A stretch of DNA of 64,000 nt, taken from contig NZ_CP083455.1 of the NCBI RefSeq assembly GCF_020229735.1, positions 1,825,001 to 1,889,000 of the forward strand, read 5' to 3'. Made by a program: the position numbers and the translations under genes. Shown here piece after piece: positions 43,756-55,892 of this stretch (positions are counted from its first letter, which is position 1; each line of letters opens with the position of its first letter). This DNA is from Deinococcus taeanensis (GTDB lineage Bacteria > Deinococcota > Deinococci > Deinococcales > Deinococcaceae). Below the pieces are notes generated by a model. The model ran no database searches. It was not told the origin of the DNA and saw nothing but the letters and a program-made list of their open reading frames with translations.

Positions 43756-43971
43756 GGGGGTGGACTCCTTCTCCGTCTCTTCTGGACGGTTGAATCGGGG
43801 GCAGGGAGGGTTGAGACGGTGGGCGTGGGATGAAGCGGGGACGCCCGCCAGGAAGGTCAGTGGCGTTCTGGGGAAGGCCGGGAACTGGTGATGGGGCCTG
43901 TGCAGGTCGCGCGATGGCCTTTTCCACCCGCACAGTGTCCGCCGGTGAGGGGACCATCAAGGTTGGCGCCG

Positions 43972-45153
43972 TCACGCTTGAATCTCCGGCACCACGCGGG
44001 CGATGAAGGTTTCGAGTTGGGCGTCGTAGGCGCCGGGGTTGATATTCCAGACGCGGATGTGTTTGGCGCCGTCCACGCGGTGGTATTCCACGAGATCGGG
44101 GCGGGCGGCGGCGAGGGCGTCGGACTGGCTGATCGGGATGGTGCGGTCGCGGGTGCCGTGCCACAGGAGGATGGGCAGGTCGAAGTGTGGGGCGGCGCGG
44201 ATCTGGTCCACCGTGTCGAAATCCTGGCCGCTGCGGCGCGTGACGACCCATTGGGTAAAGGTGGCGACGTGCCGCGCGAGGATCGGGGGCAGACCGAAGC
44301 GCTGACCCTGCCAGTGGATGGTGGCGCGCCAGTCGAGGGCGGGGCAGTCGAGCATGACGCCGGTCACGGGGATGGGGTAAGGCTGATGCCGGTCGCGCAG
44401 GGCGCTCAGGGCCACGTTGCCGCCCATCGAGAATCCGTACAGGATGGCCCGGCGGTACCCGGCCTGCTGTGCCCAGTGGAGGGCCGCAATGACGTCCTCG
44501 GCTTCCTGGTCGCCCAGGGTGAGGTACCCGGATGGGGTGCGGGGGGCGCCGTGGGCGTTGCGGAAGGTGACGAACAGGCTGCCCGCTCCGGTGCGGCGCA
44601 GCGCGGGAAGCATCCGGAGCGCCTGGGCGCGCTGCCCGCCGTGCCCGTGAATGACGATCACCACGGCGTCCGCGCGGCCCGGAACGTCCCCGCTGGGTGG
44701 GATGTGCCAGGCGGGCATCTGGCCGAGGGGGGTTGCCACGGCGGTGTGCTCGAACGGCACGCCAAGTTGTTCGGGCGTGCCGTTGTACACGAAGGTGCTG
44801 GCCCAGGCGAGCGCGCCGTTGGGGAGGACGCCGCGTTCCTCCTGCACGGGGCGCCGGATCAGGGTACCTACCACCTGCCGTTCGCCCAGCACGGCGTGCC
44901 CCTTGTTCGGCAGGAGGGGCACGATGCCGAGGGGGCCGCGGGAGAGCGTTTCGCTGCTGGCGGGAAGGAACACGTCGTTGCCGCGGCGGCCGACGGGCAC
45001 GAACACCCCTTTCACCCAGCGGGTTTTGCTGCGTAGGGTGATGTCCGCGCCGATCAGTGCGCCCGCCAGCACCACCCCGGCGTAGGCCAGGGCGGCCCAG
45101 CCCAGGGCGCGGCGTTTGCGGACGGTGCGGAGGCGGTCGGTCAGGCGGGTCAT
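43972..45153 (-). CDS. Membrane-anchored alpha/beta hydrolase
   Basis: 393 residues. One N-terminal transmembrane helix (LGWAALAYAGVVLAGALIGADI) tethers an alpha/beta hydrolase. The oxyanion region VIVIHGHGGQ, nucleophile elbow YGFSMGGN, the acid in LLWHGTRDRTIP and the His in DGAKHIRVW form a plausible catalytic triad. It lies 25 bases after the bifunctional beta-oxidation gene, suggesting a lipase or thioesterase role in feeding fatty acids; that is inferred from context. Confidence 0.85.
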   Translation of the reverse strand: MTRLTDRLRTVRKRRALGWAALAYAGVVLAGALIGADITLRSKTRWVKGVFVPVGRRGNDVFLPASSETLSRGPLGIVPLLPNKGHAVLGERQVVGTLIRRPVQEERGVLPNGALAWASTFVYNGTPEQLGVPFEHTAVATPLGQMPAWHIPPSGDVPGRADAVVIVIHGHGGQRAQALRMLPALRRTGAGSLFVTFRNAHGAPRTPSGYLTLGDQEAEDVIAALHWAQQAGYRRAILYGFSMGGNVALSALRDRHQPYPIPVTGVMLDCPALDWRATIHWQGQRFGLPPILARHVATFTQWVVTRRSGQDFDTVDQIRAAPHFDLPILLWHGTRDRTIPISQSDALAAARPDLVEYHRVDGAKHIRVWNINPGAYDAQLETFIARVVPEIQA

Positions 45154-45178
45154 GGGGTCATCCTGTCAGGCGGGCCGT

Positions 45179-47524
<2,346 letters not shown>

Positions 47525-47551
47525 GCGACCTCCTGCGACCTTCCAGTAATA

Positions 47552-47566
47552 TTAGACTCGGTTCAA
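47552..47566. promoter_or_regulatory. FadR-like operator before the FadN-like gene
   Basis: On the minus strand TTGAACCGAGTCTAA matches all specified positions of TTRNACYNRGTNYAA (Thermus FadR consensus as recalled). It lies immediately upstream of and touching an AT-rich TAATATT stretch, the probable -10 region. With the site at 22047 it links two unlinked fatty-acid genes to one repressor. Confidence 0.7.
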
Positions 47567-47574
47567 GTTTAAGG

Positions 47575-48393
47575 GGGGTCCGGGGCGTTTGTCCACCACA
47601 CCCTCAACCGCCCCCAACGCCCACTGGCCCGCCCACACCTGCACCGGCCAGGCGCGCACCTTCCCGAATCCCAGGTCACCCAGTCCCCGGCCCAGCGCAG
47701 ACCATGCCCACCGGTCCCCGCTGGGTCGACCGCCAGGACGCCCGGCTCCACCCCCTGCACCAGTCCCGCGAATTCACGTTCCCCAGCGCCGCGCGCAGTC
47801 CAGCACCCCGGACCGCACCCCCTCCGGACCTGCCAGCACGTGCCACGCCACAAAACCCCCAGCGCGGCCCGTCCAGCGACGGTCCGCCAGTTCAGACCAC
47901 GGCGGCCGTCAGGAGTCGTGCACTCTGCGCCGCGCTCCGGTTCACCGGAGCCTTCACCAGCCCGGCCGGGCACGCTGAACCGCGATTCCCACTCACACCT
48001 GGGCACCGTCCGGCTCCAGTGCGCGCAGCGCCACCCACCACAGGAAGCCAGTCTCCGCCTCAGGCCGACCGGGCCAGGAATTGAGGCCCATGCCGCCCGA
48101 CGCCCTGAGCGCGGGGGGCCATCAAGAACCCTTCCAGGCACCGCTGCGCCCCAGGCGGGCACGGCCGGCCGGCTCACCGCACTGAACGCCGGGCCACTCG
48201 CCAGGAGCCACGTTATCAGCCGCGCGTCCCGGCGCCGCCACTCTGTCCACCCGGCCGGGAATTGCACCACCCTCGCCGTCCCGGCACGGAACCCCCGGTG
48301 ATCCGCGCCTCCCCCCACAAAGTGCACGTCGTCTGTCCGACCAGCGGGAAGCAGCACCGTGCTCTCCCTGCCGGTCAGGGCCGGCGGTTTCAC
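47575..48393 (-). pseudogene. Probable decayed gene of unknown family
   Basis: About 820 bases with protein-like bias on the minus strand but no single convincing frame. The upstream part reads TARVVQFPAGWTEWRRRDAR and LITWLLASGPAFSAVSRP in one frame; the downstream part is more protein-like in another (RWAWSALGRGLGDLGFGKVR, then AWPVQVWAGQWALGAVEG), with stops between. It looks like a gene broken by frameshifts. One frame stays open for 274 codons but becomes Cys/Arg/Trp-rich, typical of an out-of-frame reading. Confidence 0.3.
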
Positions 48394-48449
48394 GCGGGCA
48401 GTCGCCAGGGGAGCGAATCACCTCACCCGGAGGCCACGGGCGGCCCGCC

Positions 48450-48743
48450 CTAGCGGATGAACTGCTTGACCACAACCACAAGGGCCAGGCCTGCCAGCGC
48501 CAGCCCTGCGGCGACACTCAGGCGGCGGTCCGCCCGCCAGCCGGCCACCGCCACCCACAGGGCCGCCAGGACCGGCACGGCCCCCACCCAGGAGACCCCC
48601 ACCCACGACAGGTCCGGCCACAGCACCCCGACGGCCAGCAGGGCCACCGCCACCCAGAAGCCCAGGGGGTACAGCCACGCGGGCAGACCTGCCAGTTCCG
48701 TGTCCGGGCGGCCCTGTTCCGGCGCGCGCTGCGGGCCGCTCAC
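48450..48743 (-). CDS. DUF1634 membrane protein
   Basis: 97 residues with three transmembrane helices ([58 protein letters not shown]). It matches the small DUF1634 proteins commonly encoded beside TauE/SafE transporters. GTG 48743 overlaps the TauE stop codon (GTGA), so the pair is translationally coupled and may form one membrane complex. Confidence 0.85.
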   Translation of the reverse strand: MSGPQRAPEQGRPDTELAGLPAWLYPLGFWVAVALLAVGVLWPDLSWVGVSWVGAVPVLAALWVAVAGWRADRRLSVAAGLALAGLALVVVVKQFIR

Positions 48744-49507
48744 GCGTGCCCCCAGTACTTCCACAGCAACTGCACGGCCGTGAAGATCAGCAGCAGACTG
48801 AAAAACAGTTTCAGCTGCGCCGCCGGAATTCGGCTCTGCAGGGTCGCCCCGGCCCGCGCGCCCAGCAGCACGCCCAGCGCGATGCCCGCCGCGAGCCGGA
48901 CATCCAGCAGCCCGCCCGCCTGGTACACCAGCGCGTTCCCTACGGCAGTCAGGCCCATGATGAACGTGCTGGTCGCAATGGCCTGCCGGATCGGCACGCC
49001 TGCCAGCAGGTTCAGGACGGGCACCTGCACAGTTCCGCCGCCGATGCCGAGCAGGCCGCTCATCACGCCGGCGAAGGTCATGGCGGGCGGCACCAGCCGG
49101 CTCGGCTCGCGTTCCACCTCAACGCGTTTCAGGCCGCGCAGGAGGTTGTAGGCGGAGTACAGCAGCAGCGCCGCGAACACCGTGGCGACCGCCCGCGCTG
49201 GCAGCACCAGCCCCAGGAAGGACCCTGCAGCGCCTCCCACAATCGTGTACGGCGACAGCAGGTATCCCGTGCGGGCACGTACCAGACCCTGCTGCAGGTA
49301 ACTGGCCGCGCCGGACAGGCCCACCGCCAGCACGCCGATCTGGCTGGCGGCCACGGCCTGCTGAATGGTGATGTCCCGCCCCAGGAGCGGCAGCACGAAC
49401 TCCAGGGCCGGCACGACGACCACGCCGCCTCCCAACCCCAGGATGGCGCCCAGCACCCCGGCCAGGAGGCCCACACCGATCACGGCGAGCGTCACCGCGG
49501 TAATCAC
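48740..49507 (-). CDS. TauE/SafE-family sulfite exporter-like permease
   Basis: 255 residues, seven to eight transmembrane helices in two repeats. The family glycine motifs are [19 protein letters not shown] (helix 1) and [21 protein letters not shown] (helix 5). Members export sulfite, sulfoacetate or related organosulfur anions; the substrate here is unknown. The gene starts with GTG 49507. Coupled to the DUF1634 gene. Confidence 0.88.
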   Translation of the reverse strand: MITAVTLAVIGVGLLAGVLGAILGLGGGVVVVPALEFVLPLLGRDITIQQAVAASQIGVLAVGLSGAASYLQQGLVRARTGYLLSPYTIVGGAAGSFLGLVLPARAVATVFAALLLYSAYNLLRGLKRVEVEREPSRLVPPAMTFAGVMSGLLGIGGGTVQVPVLNLLAGVPIRQAIATSTFIMGLTAVGNALVYQAGGLLDVRLAAGIALGVLLGARAGATLQSRIPAAQLKLFFSLLLIFTAVQLLWKYWGHA

Positions 49508-49596
49508 CTGTGCATCACACCCTGGAGGCTAACACGGGCCGCGCGGCGCGCCCTGTTCCGGCGTGAGTGGCGCCCAGGCGGAGCGGTCCGGGCAGC

Positions 49597-51225
49597 TCAG
49601 GTTCCGGGCGTGGCCGGGCGCGGGAGGCTGAACGCGAAGGTGGCGCCCCCACCCACCTGACCCTGCGCCCATACGCGCCCACCGTGGCGTTCCACGATGC
49701 GGCGCACGTTCGCGAGGCCCACGCCGCTGCCCTCGAAGTCCTCGGCGCGGTGCAGCCGCTGAAACACCCCGAACAGTTTCTCCGCGTACCGGGGGTCAAA
49801 GCCTGCGCCGTTGTCCCGCACCTGAATCACCCATCCGTCCGGGTGTTCCTCGGCCCAGACCTCAATTCGTGCCTGCGGTGTCCTGCGGGTGTACTTCACG
49901 GCGTTCGACAGGAGGTTCATCAGCACCTGCTGTAACAGCGCGGCGTCCGCCTGCACGTCCGGCAGCGGGCCGGTCACCCACGTGAGGTGGCGGCCAGCGG
50001 TTTCGGCCGCCAGCGCGGTGCGCACCGACCCGACGAGTGCCTGCAGGTTCACGGGGACCGTGCGGACCTCCGCGCGGCCAGTGCGGGAGAAGTCCAGCAG
50101 CGCGTCGATCAGGGTGTGCATGCGGCCTGCGGCACCCTCAACAACCTCCAGGTACCGCGCGGCCTTCGCGTTGCCGCTCAGTTCGTCGCCCAGGGCGCGG
50201 CGCAGCAGTTCCAGGAACCCCACCATGTGCCGCACGGGCGCCCGCAGGTCATGCGACACGGACAGACTGAAGGCGTCCAGCTCAGCGTTTGCGGCGTGAA
50301 GGGCGCGCGAGTGCTCCTCCAGCGCGTGATTCTGCTGCTGAAGAAGATCGGCACTCTGCTGCAGGGCGCTGAGGGTATTCGTGCGGTCCAGCGCGAGCCC
50401 CAGGGTGCCCGCGGCGCGTGCCAGCAGATCCCGCGTGCCAGCCGGCCAGGCGCCCGGCGCGGCTGTTCCCCAGGCCACGAGGAATCCCACCAGCCGGCCG
50501 CTGGGCAGGTGAATGGGTTCAACCCCGCACGCCAGGTTGGGGAACAGGGACGCGGCGCCCGGCGCGGCGCGGTAATCGTCCATGTACGCGGCCTGCCCAC
50601 TGCGGGCCACCTGCGTCAGGATGGGCGCGGCATTCAGGTGCAGGTCCGGGGCATTCATGAAGGCCTGAATGACGCCGGGCGCCTCTCCCCACCAGTGCGG
50701 GTACGAGAGGATCTCACCATACAGCTGCACCACAAGCATGCAGTGCGCGCCGATGGCCGGCCCGAGGCGCGCGAGAGCCAGGTCCGCCACGGCTTCAGGC
50801 GTCGCGGCGCGCTGCAGGGCGGTCCCCATGGCGGCGAGCACCTCGGCGCGTGCGTGGGCTTCCTCGGCCTGTTTCCGGGCGGTGAGGTCGCGGTAGTGCA
50901 CGGCGACGCCGTCCTGAAATGGAAAGGCGCGCAGTTCAATCCAGGTGTTCACCGGCGGGTAGAGCACCTCGGTGCTTTCAGGGGTGCGCGTGTGCATGAC
51001 CCGCTGGCCCAGCGCGTACAGGGCCGTCTGGGTGACTTCGGGGAACTCGTCCCACAGGCCCCGGCCGATTAAGGCCGCCGCCTCGCCGGGCCGGCCAACA
51101 AACGCGGCGGCCAGGGCGTTCACGAACGTGAACCGCCACGCGCTGTCCACGGTGAAGAATGGATCAGGCAGGCCGGCCAGCAGCTGCTCGACCAGAAGGA
51201 AGGAGGAATCAGGACGGGAGGGCAT
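49597..51225 (-). CDS. PAS-GAF sensor histidine kinase
   Basis: About 542 residues from ATG 51225 (a TTG nine bases earlier is possible). A PAS domain (about 10-120: DPFFTVDSAWRFTFVNALAAAFVGRP) and a GAF domain (about 125-285) precede HisKA with SHDLRAPVRHM (phospho-His about 325) and an HATPase with N box MNLLSNAVKYT, G1 RDNGAGFDP and G2 GSGVGLANVRRIV. No transmembrane segment is seen, so it is cytoplasmic and bacteriophytochrome-like in layout without the bilin cysteine evident. No response regulator is adjacent. Confidence 0.88.
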   Translation of the reverse strand: MPSRPDSSFLLVEQLLAGLPDPFFTVDSAWRFTFVNALAAAFVGRPGEAAALIGRGLWDEFPEVTQTALYALGQRVMHTRTPESTEVLYPPVNTWIELRAFPFQDGVAVHYRDLTARKQAEEAHARAEVLAAMGTALQRAATPEAVADLALARLGPAIGAHCMLVVQLYGEILSYPHWWGEAPGVIQAFMNAPDLHLNAAPILTQVARSGQAAYMDDYRAAPGAASLFPNLACGVEPIHLPSGRLVGFLVAWGTAAPGAWPAGTRDLLARAAGTLGLALDRTNTLSALQQSADLLQQQNHALEEHSRALHAANAELDAFSLSVSHDLRAPVRHMVGFLELLRRALGDELSGNAKAARYLEVVEGAAGRMHTLIDALLDFSRTGRAEVRTVPVNLQALVGSVRTALAAETAGRHLTWVTGPLPDVQADAALLQQVLMNLLSNAVKYTRRTPQARIEVWAEEHPDGWVIQVRDNGAGFDPRYAEKLFGVFQRLHRAEDFEGSGVGLANVRRIVERHGGRVWAQGQVGGGATFAFSLPRPATPGT

Positions 51226-51562
51226 GTCAGGCAACCGGGCCTTACCCTAACGGACTGCCGGGTCAGTTGCCAGCAACCCGGCCCCAGCGGGCACGCCCGC
51301 GGAGAGCGGCACGGCCCCTCCTGTTCTGAAGGGATCACACGTGGGGCGCCCTTCACGGCGTAGCAGTTCCCCAGGGGCCACCTTCCCGGCCGTATCCGGC
51401 CAGCACGGGAAGGGGAACCGTCCCCGCGTCCCTCGCCAGCGCACTGGAAGAGGCGCGTGCCGGGTGCCGGCTTCACTGGCCCTGCGGCGTCCCCTGCGCA
51501 TCACTGACAAATCCAGCGGACACGGACTTCAGCAGGTTCACCGCCCACGACCCGACGGAAGC
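51226..51562. other. Gap without a supported gene
   Basis: About 340 bases between the histidine kinase start and the tRNA terminator. There are several short GC-rich dyads and no reading frame with a start signal or recognisable content. Confidence 0.4.
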
Positions 51563-51595
51563 AACAAAAAGGAAACCGCGCCTTTCAGCGCGGTT
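51563..51595 (-). terminator. Rho-independent terminator of the tRNA gene
   Basis: On the minus strand AACCGCGC pairs with GCGCGGTT (stems 51588-51595 and 51574-51581) around a 6-nt loop and is followed by TCCTTTTTGT. It is the clearest intrinsic terminator with a T-tract in the window. Confidence 0.85.
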
Positions 51596-51600
51596 ATTCC

Positions 51601-51675
<75 letters not shown>

Positions 51676-51769
51676 TCAGCGCTGGGCACTGTAGCAGAGG
51701 GGCGCGGGCGGCGCAAGTGTGCGTCATCCGGCGGATGGTGGGGCAGCGTCCCGGCGCTAGCATGCGGGC

Positions 51770-53068
51770 ATGTTCAGGCGCTCCGTTCCGCTGCCGCCAT
51801 TCCCGCCGGGCGGCGTCCTGGTCGGCGGCGCGGCGCGCGACTGGTTGCGTGGGGTGAACGCAAAGGATTTTGACTGGGCCGTGCCGGACCCGCCGGGCGC
51901 GGCGCGTGAACTGGCGGCGGCGCTGGGCGGCTCAGCTTTCGCGCTGGATGAGGCGCGCGGATACTGGCGCGTGTCGGCGCCGGACGGCGTGCAGCATGAC
52001 CTTGTGCCGCGCCCGGCGGACCTGGAGGCGGACCTGCGCCGCCGGGACTTCACGGTGAATGCCCTGGGGGTGCTGCCCGGTGAGCGGCTGCTGGACCCCA
52101 CGGGCGGACAGGCGGACCTGCGGGCGCGGCGCCTGAGGATGGTGTCCCGGGAGAATCTCCGGGCGGATCCGCTGCGGGCGTGGCGTGCGGCCCGGTTTGA
52201 GGTGACGCTGGGGTTTGCGCTGGACGGCCCGACAGAGGAGGCGGTGCGGGAGGTGGCGGCAGATCTCGCGGCGGGTCACCTGCCCGCACCGGCCGGGGAG
52301 CGGGTGCGGGACGAGGTGCATGCCCTGCTGCGCTCCCCGGAGGCCGCGCGGGGCGTGCTGCGTCTGGAAGCGCTGGGGTTGCTGGCGCTGACGGTCCCGG
52401 AGTTGCGGGAGGGGCTGGGGGTGGCGCAGCGGGGCTTTCATCACCTGGACGTGTTTCACCACGGGGTGGAGGCGCTGGATCAACTGATCGCGCGTTTCCC
52501 GGACGCGCCGCTGGCGGTGCGGTGGGCGGCGCTGCTTCACGACGTGGGGAAGCCGCGGACGCTGCAGTGTGACCCGGTCACGGGCCGGGCGTCCTTTCAT
52601 GGTCATGACAAGGTGGGGGCCGCGCTAACCGGGCAGGTTCTGGCGCGCCTGAAGCTGCCCGGTGAGGACGTGCGTTTCGCGGCGGCGCTCGTGGGGGCGC
52701 ACATGGTGCCCCTGCCGGCCGGCGAGCGGGAGGCGCGGCGGTTCGTGCACCGCCGCCGGGGGCTGCTGCCTGAACTGCTGGCGGTGATGCTCGCGGACCG
52801 GGAAGCGGCGCGAGGACCGGCGAGCAGCGACGCGACGCGACTCGCTTACCGGCGTGCGATGGACCGGGTGCTGGCGGCCCTGGAGAAGCAGCCGTCAGCT
52901 CCAGCGCCGCTGCTGCGCGGGGAGGAGATCATGACGCTGCTGGGCCTGACGCCCGGCCCGCGCGTGGGGGAAGCGGCGCGCGCCCTGGCCGAAGCCGCAG
53001 CGGTGGGTGAGGTGCGCTCGGCGCAGGAAGCGCGGGTGTTCCTGCAGGCGTGGGCCGCGCGGCCCTGA
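51770..53068 (+). CDS. tRNA nucleotidyltransferase (CCA-, CC- or A-adding) / poly(A) polymerase family
   Basis: 432 residues. Class II nucleotidyltransferase head: [15 protein letters not shown], the two metal aspartates in [37 protein letters not shown] and [14 protein letters not shown], followed by an HD domain ([11 protein letters not shown]). In Deinococcus, CC-adding and A-adding activities are known to be split between two proteins, and I cannot tell which this is. ATG 51770 follows TAGCAT by six bases (leaderless). It lies beside tRNA-Ala, divergently. Confidence 0.88.
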   Translation: MFRRSVPLPPFPPGGVLVGGAARDWLRGVNAKDFDWAVPDPPGAARELAAALGGSAFALDEARGYWRVSAPDGVQHDLVPRPADLEADLRRRDFTVNALGVLPGERLLDPTGGQADLRARRLRMVSRENLRADPLRAWRAARFEVTLGFALDGPTEEAVREVAADLAAGHLPAPAGERVRDEVHALLRSPEAARGVLRLEALGLLALTVPELREGLGVAQRGFHHLDVFHHGVEALDQLIARFPDAPLAVRWAALLHDVGKPRTLQCDPVTGRASFHGHDKVGAALTGQVLARLKLPGEDVRFAAALVGAHMVPLPAGEREARRFVHRRRGLLPELLAVMLADREAARGPASSDATRLAYRRAMDRVLAALEKQPSAPAPLLRGEEIMTLLGLTPGPRVGEAARALAEAAAVGEVRSAQEARVFLQAWAARP

Positions 53069-53132
53069 AGACCGCCTGGCGGACGCGGCTGTCAGAGCTG
53101 TGGGAGGTTCAGGCCGGTATCCTGGCCCGGTT

Positions 53133-54599
53133 ATGAACGCGCTCCATCCGGACCACACCCGCGACGCCCGCCCCATCACCCCGCAGTGGGTCACAGACGC
53201 GGTGTTCTACCAGATCTTCCCGGATCGTTTTGCTCGTTCTGGCCGCGTTCGGGGCCTGAATCTCCAGTCGTGGGGAGACGCCCCTCACTTCAACCGGTAT
53301 ATGGGCGGGGACCTGTGGGGCGTGGCCGCGAAACTGGATTACATCCAGAGTCTGGGCGTGACGGCCATCTACTTCTGCCCGGTGTTCCAGTCGGCCAGCA
53401 ACCACCGGTACCACACGCACGACTACTATCAGGTGGATCCGATGCTGGGCGGGAACGAGGCGCTGCGGCACCTGATCGACGAGGCGCACGCGCGCGGCAT
53501 GCGGGTGGTGCTCGACGGCGTGTTCAACCACGCGAGCCGGGGGTTCTTTCAGTTCAACGACCTGCTGGAGCAGGGCGAAGCCAGCGCCTACCGGGACTGG
53601 TTTCACGTGGACCGCTGGCCGCTGCATCCGTACGATGACGTGGCGCCTGCGAACTACGCGGCCTGGTGGGGCAACCGGGCACTGCCGAAGTTCAACACGG
53701 ACAACGAGGCGGTCCGGGCGTTCCTGTGGGACGTCGCGGAGCACTGGGTGCGGTTCGGCATTGACGGCTGGCGGCTGGACGTTCCGAACGAAATTGATGA
53801 CGATTCGTTCTGGCAGGAGTTCCGGCGGCGCGTGAAGGCCATCAACCCGGACGCGTACATCGTCGGGGAGATCTGGGGCGACGCGCACCGCTGGTTGCAG
53901 GGTGACCAGTTCGACGCGGTCATGAATTACCATTTCACGCGGCCGTGCCTGGCGTTCTTCGGCGCGCAGACGCTCGACCACCCCATGAATGAGCGCAGCG
54001 GCACGGGCCGCGTGGACCCCATGGACGCCGGGGCCTTCGCGGCGCGCATGGCGGAAGTCACGCAGATGTACCACCCGGACGTGGTGCGGGTGCAGCTGAA
54101 CCTGCTCGACTCGCACGACACGGCGCGCTTCCTGACGGCCGTGAGCGGGGACGCCAGCGCGTACCACCTGGCCACAACGTTCCAGATGACGTACGTGGGC
54201 ACGCCGTGCATCTACTACGGCGATGAGGTGGGGCTGCCGGGCGGACCTGACCCTGACTGCCGCCGGGCCTTCCCGTGGGAGGAAGCGGCGTGGAACAAGG
54301 ACACGCTGAGCCTCACGCGGCTGCTGACGGCCGCGCGGCACGCCACGCCGGCCCTGCAACGCGGGGATTTCCACGTGACGTACGCGCAGGGTGAGCAACT
54401 GGTGTACGCGCGGCGTCACGAGAGCGGAAACGCGTACGTTGGCCTGAACTGCAGCCTGACCGACGCGCACCTGCCCTTTAACGGCGTGACGCCCGGCGCG
54501 TACCGGGACGTGATTTCGGGCCGGACGGTGCACCTGACTGGGGACACGCCCCTGCGCGTCCCGGCGCGCGGCTCGATCGTGCTGATCCCCCTGCGGTAA
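53133..54599 (+). CDS. GH13 alpha-amylase-family glycosidase (neopullulanase/cyclomaltodextrinase-like)
   Basis: 488 residues, cytoplasmic (no signal peptide). The catalytic triad is D216 (GWRLDVPNE), E246 (VGEIWGD) and D329 (LLDSHDT); [12 protein letters not shown] and the early [13 protein letters not shown] are typical of maltogenic amylases. Unlike many relatives it lacks an N-terminal CBM34 domain, going straight into the barrel. It probably degrades cyclodextrins or maltodextrins. TATCCT lies nine bases before ATG 53133 (leaderless). Confidence 0.9.
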   Translation: MNALHPDHTRDARPITPQWVTDAVFYQIFPDRFARSGRVRGLNLQSWGDAPHFNRYMGGDLWGVAAKLDYIQSLGVTAIYFCPVFQSASNHRYHTHDYYQVDPMLGGNEALRHLIDEAHARGMRVVLDGVFNHASRGFFQFNDLLEQGEASAYRDWFHVDRWPLHPYDDVAPANYAAWWGNRALPKFNTDNEAVRAFLWDVAEHWVRFGIDGWRLDVPNEIDDDSFWQEFRRRVKAINPDAYIVGEIWGDAHRWLQGDQFDAVMNYHFTRPCLAFFGAQTLDHPMNERSGTGRVDPMDAGAFAARMAEVTQMYHPDVVRVQLNLLDSHDTARFLTAVSGDASAYHLATTFQMTYVGTPCIYYGDEVGLPGGPDPDCRRAFPWEEAAWNKDTLSLTRLLTAARHATPALQRGDFHVTYAQGEQLVYARRHESGNAYVGLNCSLTDAHLPFNGVTPGAYRDVISGRTVHLTGDTPLRVPARGSIVLIPLR

Positions 54600-54620
54600 G
54601 CCGCGTTCTGGGCCTGCGGG

Positions 54621-55832
54621 CTACAGGAGGATGACGTCCACGTCGTCCCCAGCCTGCACGGCCTGCCCCTGCGGCACGACCACCAGGGCGTCGGCGTCAC
54701 TGAGAGACCGCAGGACGCCGCTGCCCTGCTGCCCGTAATCCCGGACGGATCCGCCCTCGATCACGCCGCGCCAGAAGGCGGCCCGGTCGCCCAGCGCCCG
54801 GAACGGCGTGGCGGCGCGCAGGCGCAGTGTCTGTGGCGGCTGTCCGGTCAGGGCAGGCCGGACGATCACCTGGAACACCACCAGGCTGCTGACCGGGTTG
54901 CCCGGCAGGCCGAACACCGGCAGGCCGTTCCAGCCGCCCAGGATGGCGGGCCCGCCGGGCCGCATGCGGACCTTCCAGAAGCTCACGCGGCCCTGTTCGA
55001 TCAGCAGGTCCCGCATGAAGTCATACTTGCCCATGCTGACGCCGCCGCTGGTCAGCAGCACGTCCGCCCCGCCGGCCCGGTCAATGGCGGCCTGCAGGGC
55101 CTGCGGACTGTCGGGCGCGTGTCCGAGCGGCACGACGTCGCAGTCGCACTCGCGCAGCATGGCGTGCAGGCCGACACTGTTGCTGTCGTACACCTGTCCG
55201 GCCAGCAGCGGCTGTCCGGGCGGCACGACCTCATCACCCGTCGAGAGCAGCGCCACGCGCAGGCGCCGCCGGACCGGCACCTGCGCGTGCCCCAGCGCAG
55301 CGGCCAGCGCCAGCCGGGGGGCCGTGAGGCGCTGCCCGGCCCGCATCACCACCTCTCCCGTCCGGAAATCACCGCCTTCGGGGCGCACGTCCGCGGGACT
55401 GGCGGGCCGGCGCAGCAGCACGTGCTCCCCGCCGTCTTCGGGGCGCTCCTCGTCCAGCTGTTCTACCGGGCAGATGGCGTCTGCGCCGGGCGGCAGGGGC
55501 GCCCCGGTGTAGATGCGCACGCACTCGCCAGCCTCCACGCGGCCGGTGAACGGCACGCCCGCCCGGCTCTCCCCCACCACCCGCAGCCGCACGGGCGTGG
55601 TCGCCGTGGCCGTCAGGGTGTCGGCCTCCCGCGCGGCAATGCCGTCCAGGGCGCTTTCGGTGGCGCTGGGGTGACTGACCAGGGCCAGCAGGTCGCTGGC
55701 CAGCGTGCGTCCGGCCGCGTCGGCAACAGGCACGGTTTCGGCGGTGCGTTCGGGCAGCAGTGCGCCCAGATGGGCGCGGGCCTCGTCCACGCTCACGTGC
55801 ATGGGAAAGGCTGGTGGGGCTGGCGGGGTCAT
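54621..55832 (-). CDS. moeA: Molybdopterin molybdotransferase MoeA
   Basis: 403 residues from ATG 55832. Inserts molybdate into adenylylated molybdopterin. Visible: VSVDEARAHLGALLP, the ALDGIA variant of the usual AMDGYA, VRIYTGAPLPPGADAICPVEQ, LSTGDEVVPPGQP, YDSNSVGLHAML, LTSGGVSMGKYDF, KVRMRPGGP and GLPGNPVSS. TATTCT lies six bases upstream on the minus strand (55839-55844), so the mRNA is leaderless. Divergent from the CAP-domain gene with a shared 60-bp promoter region. Confidence 0.93.
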   Translation of the reverse strand: MTPPAPPAFPMHVSVDEARAHLGALLPERTAETVPVADAAGRTLASDLLALVSHPSATESALDGIAAREADTLTATATTPVRLRVVGESRAGVPFTGRVEAGECVRIYTGAPLPPGADAICPVEQLDEERPEDGGEHVLLRRPASPADVRPEGGDFRTGEVVMRAGQRLTAPRLALAAALGHAQVPVRRRLRVALLSTGDEVVPPGQPLLAGQVYDSNSVGLHAMLRECDCDVVPLGHAPDSPQALQAAIDRAGGADVLLTSGGVSMGKYDFMRDLLIEQGRVSFWKVRMRPGGPAILGGWNGLPVFGLPGNPVSSLVVFQVIVRPALTGQPPQTLRLRAATPFRALGDRAAFWRGVIEGGSVRDYGQQGSGVLRSLSDADALVVVPQGQAVQAGDDVDVILL

Positions 55833-55892
55833 GAAGGCAGAATAGGGGCCAGCTGCGCTGAACGTCGCCCGGGGCAGTCTAGGCTGAGGGTC
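55833..55892. promoter_or_regulatory. Compact divergent promoter pair, moeA and CAP-domain gene
   Basis: Only 60 bases separate the two start codons. TATTCT for moeA (minus strand 55839-55844) and TAGGCT for the CAP gene (55880-55885) each lie six to seven bases from their ATG. The -35 regions must overlap, so the two genes may compete for polymerase. Confidence 0.5.

Noticed and set aside
43785..43805. A third FadR-like site before the fadA gene (TTGAATCGGG)
   Set aside because: It departs from the consensus at the central ACY and RGT positions, so it is not counted.
47569..48393. A single 274-codon minus-strand gene
   Set aside because: The downstream half of this frame is Cys/Arg/Trp-rich and another frame looks more protein-like, so a decayed gene is a better description.
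51235..51510. Small minus-strand ORFs upstream of the histidine kinase
   Set aside because: Arg/Gly/Pro-rich translations without start signals or conserved-looking motifs.
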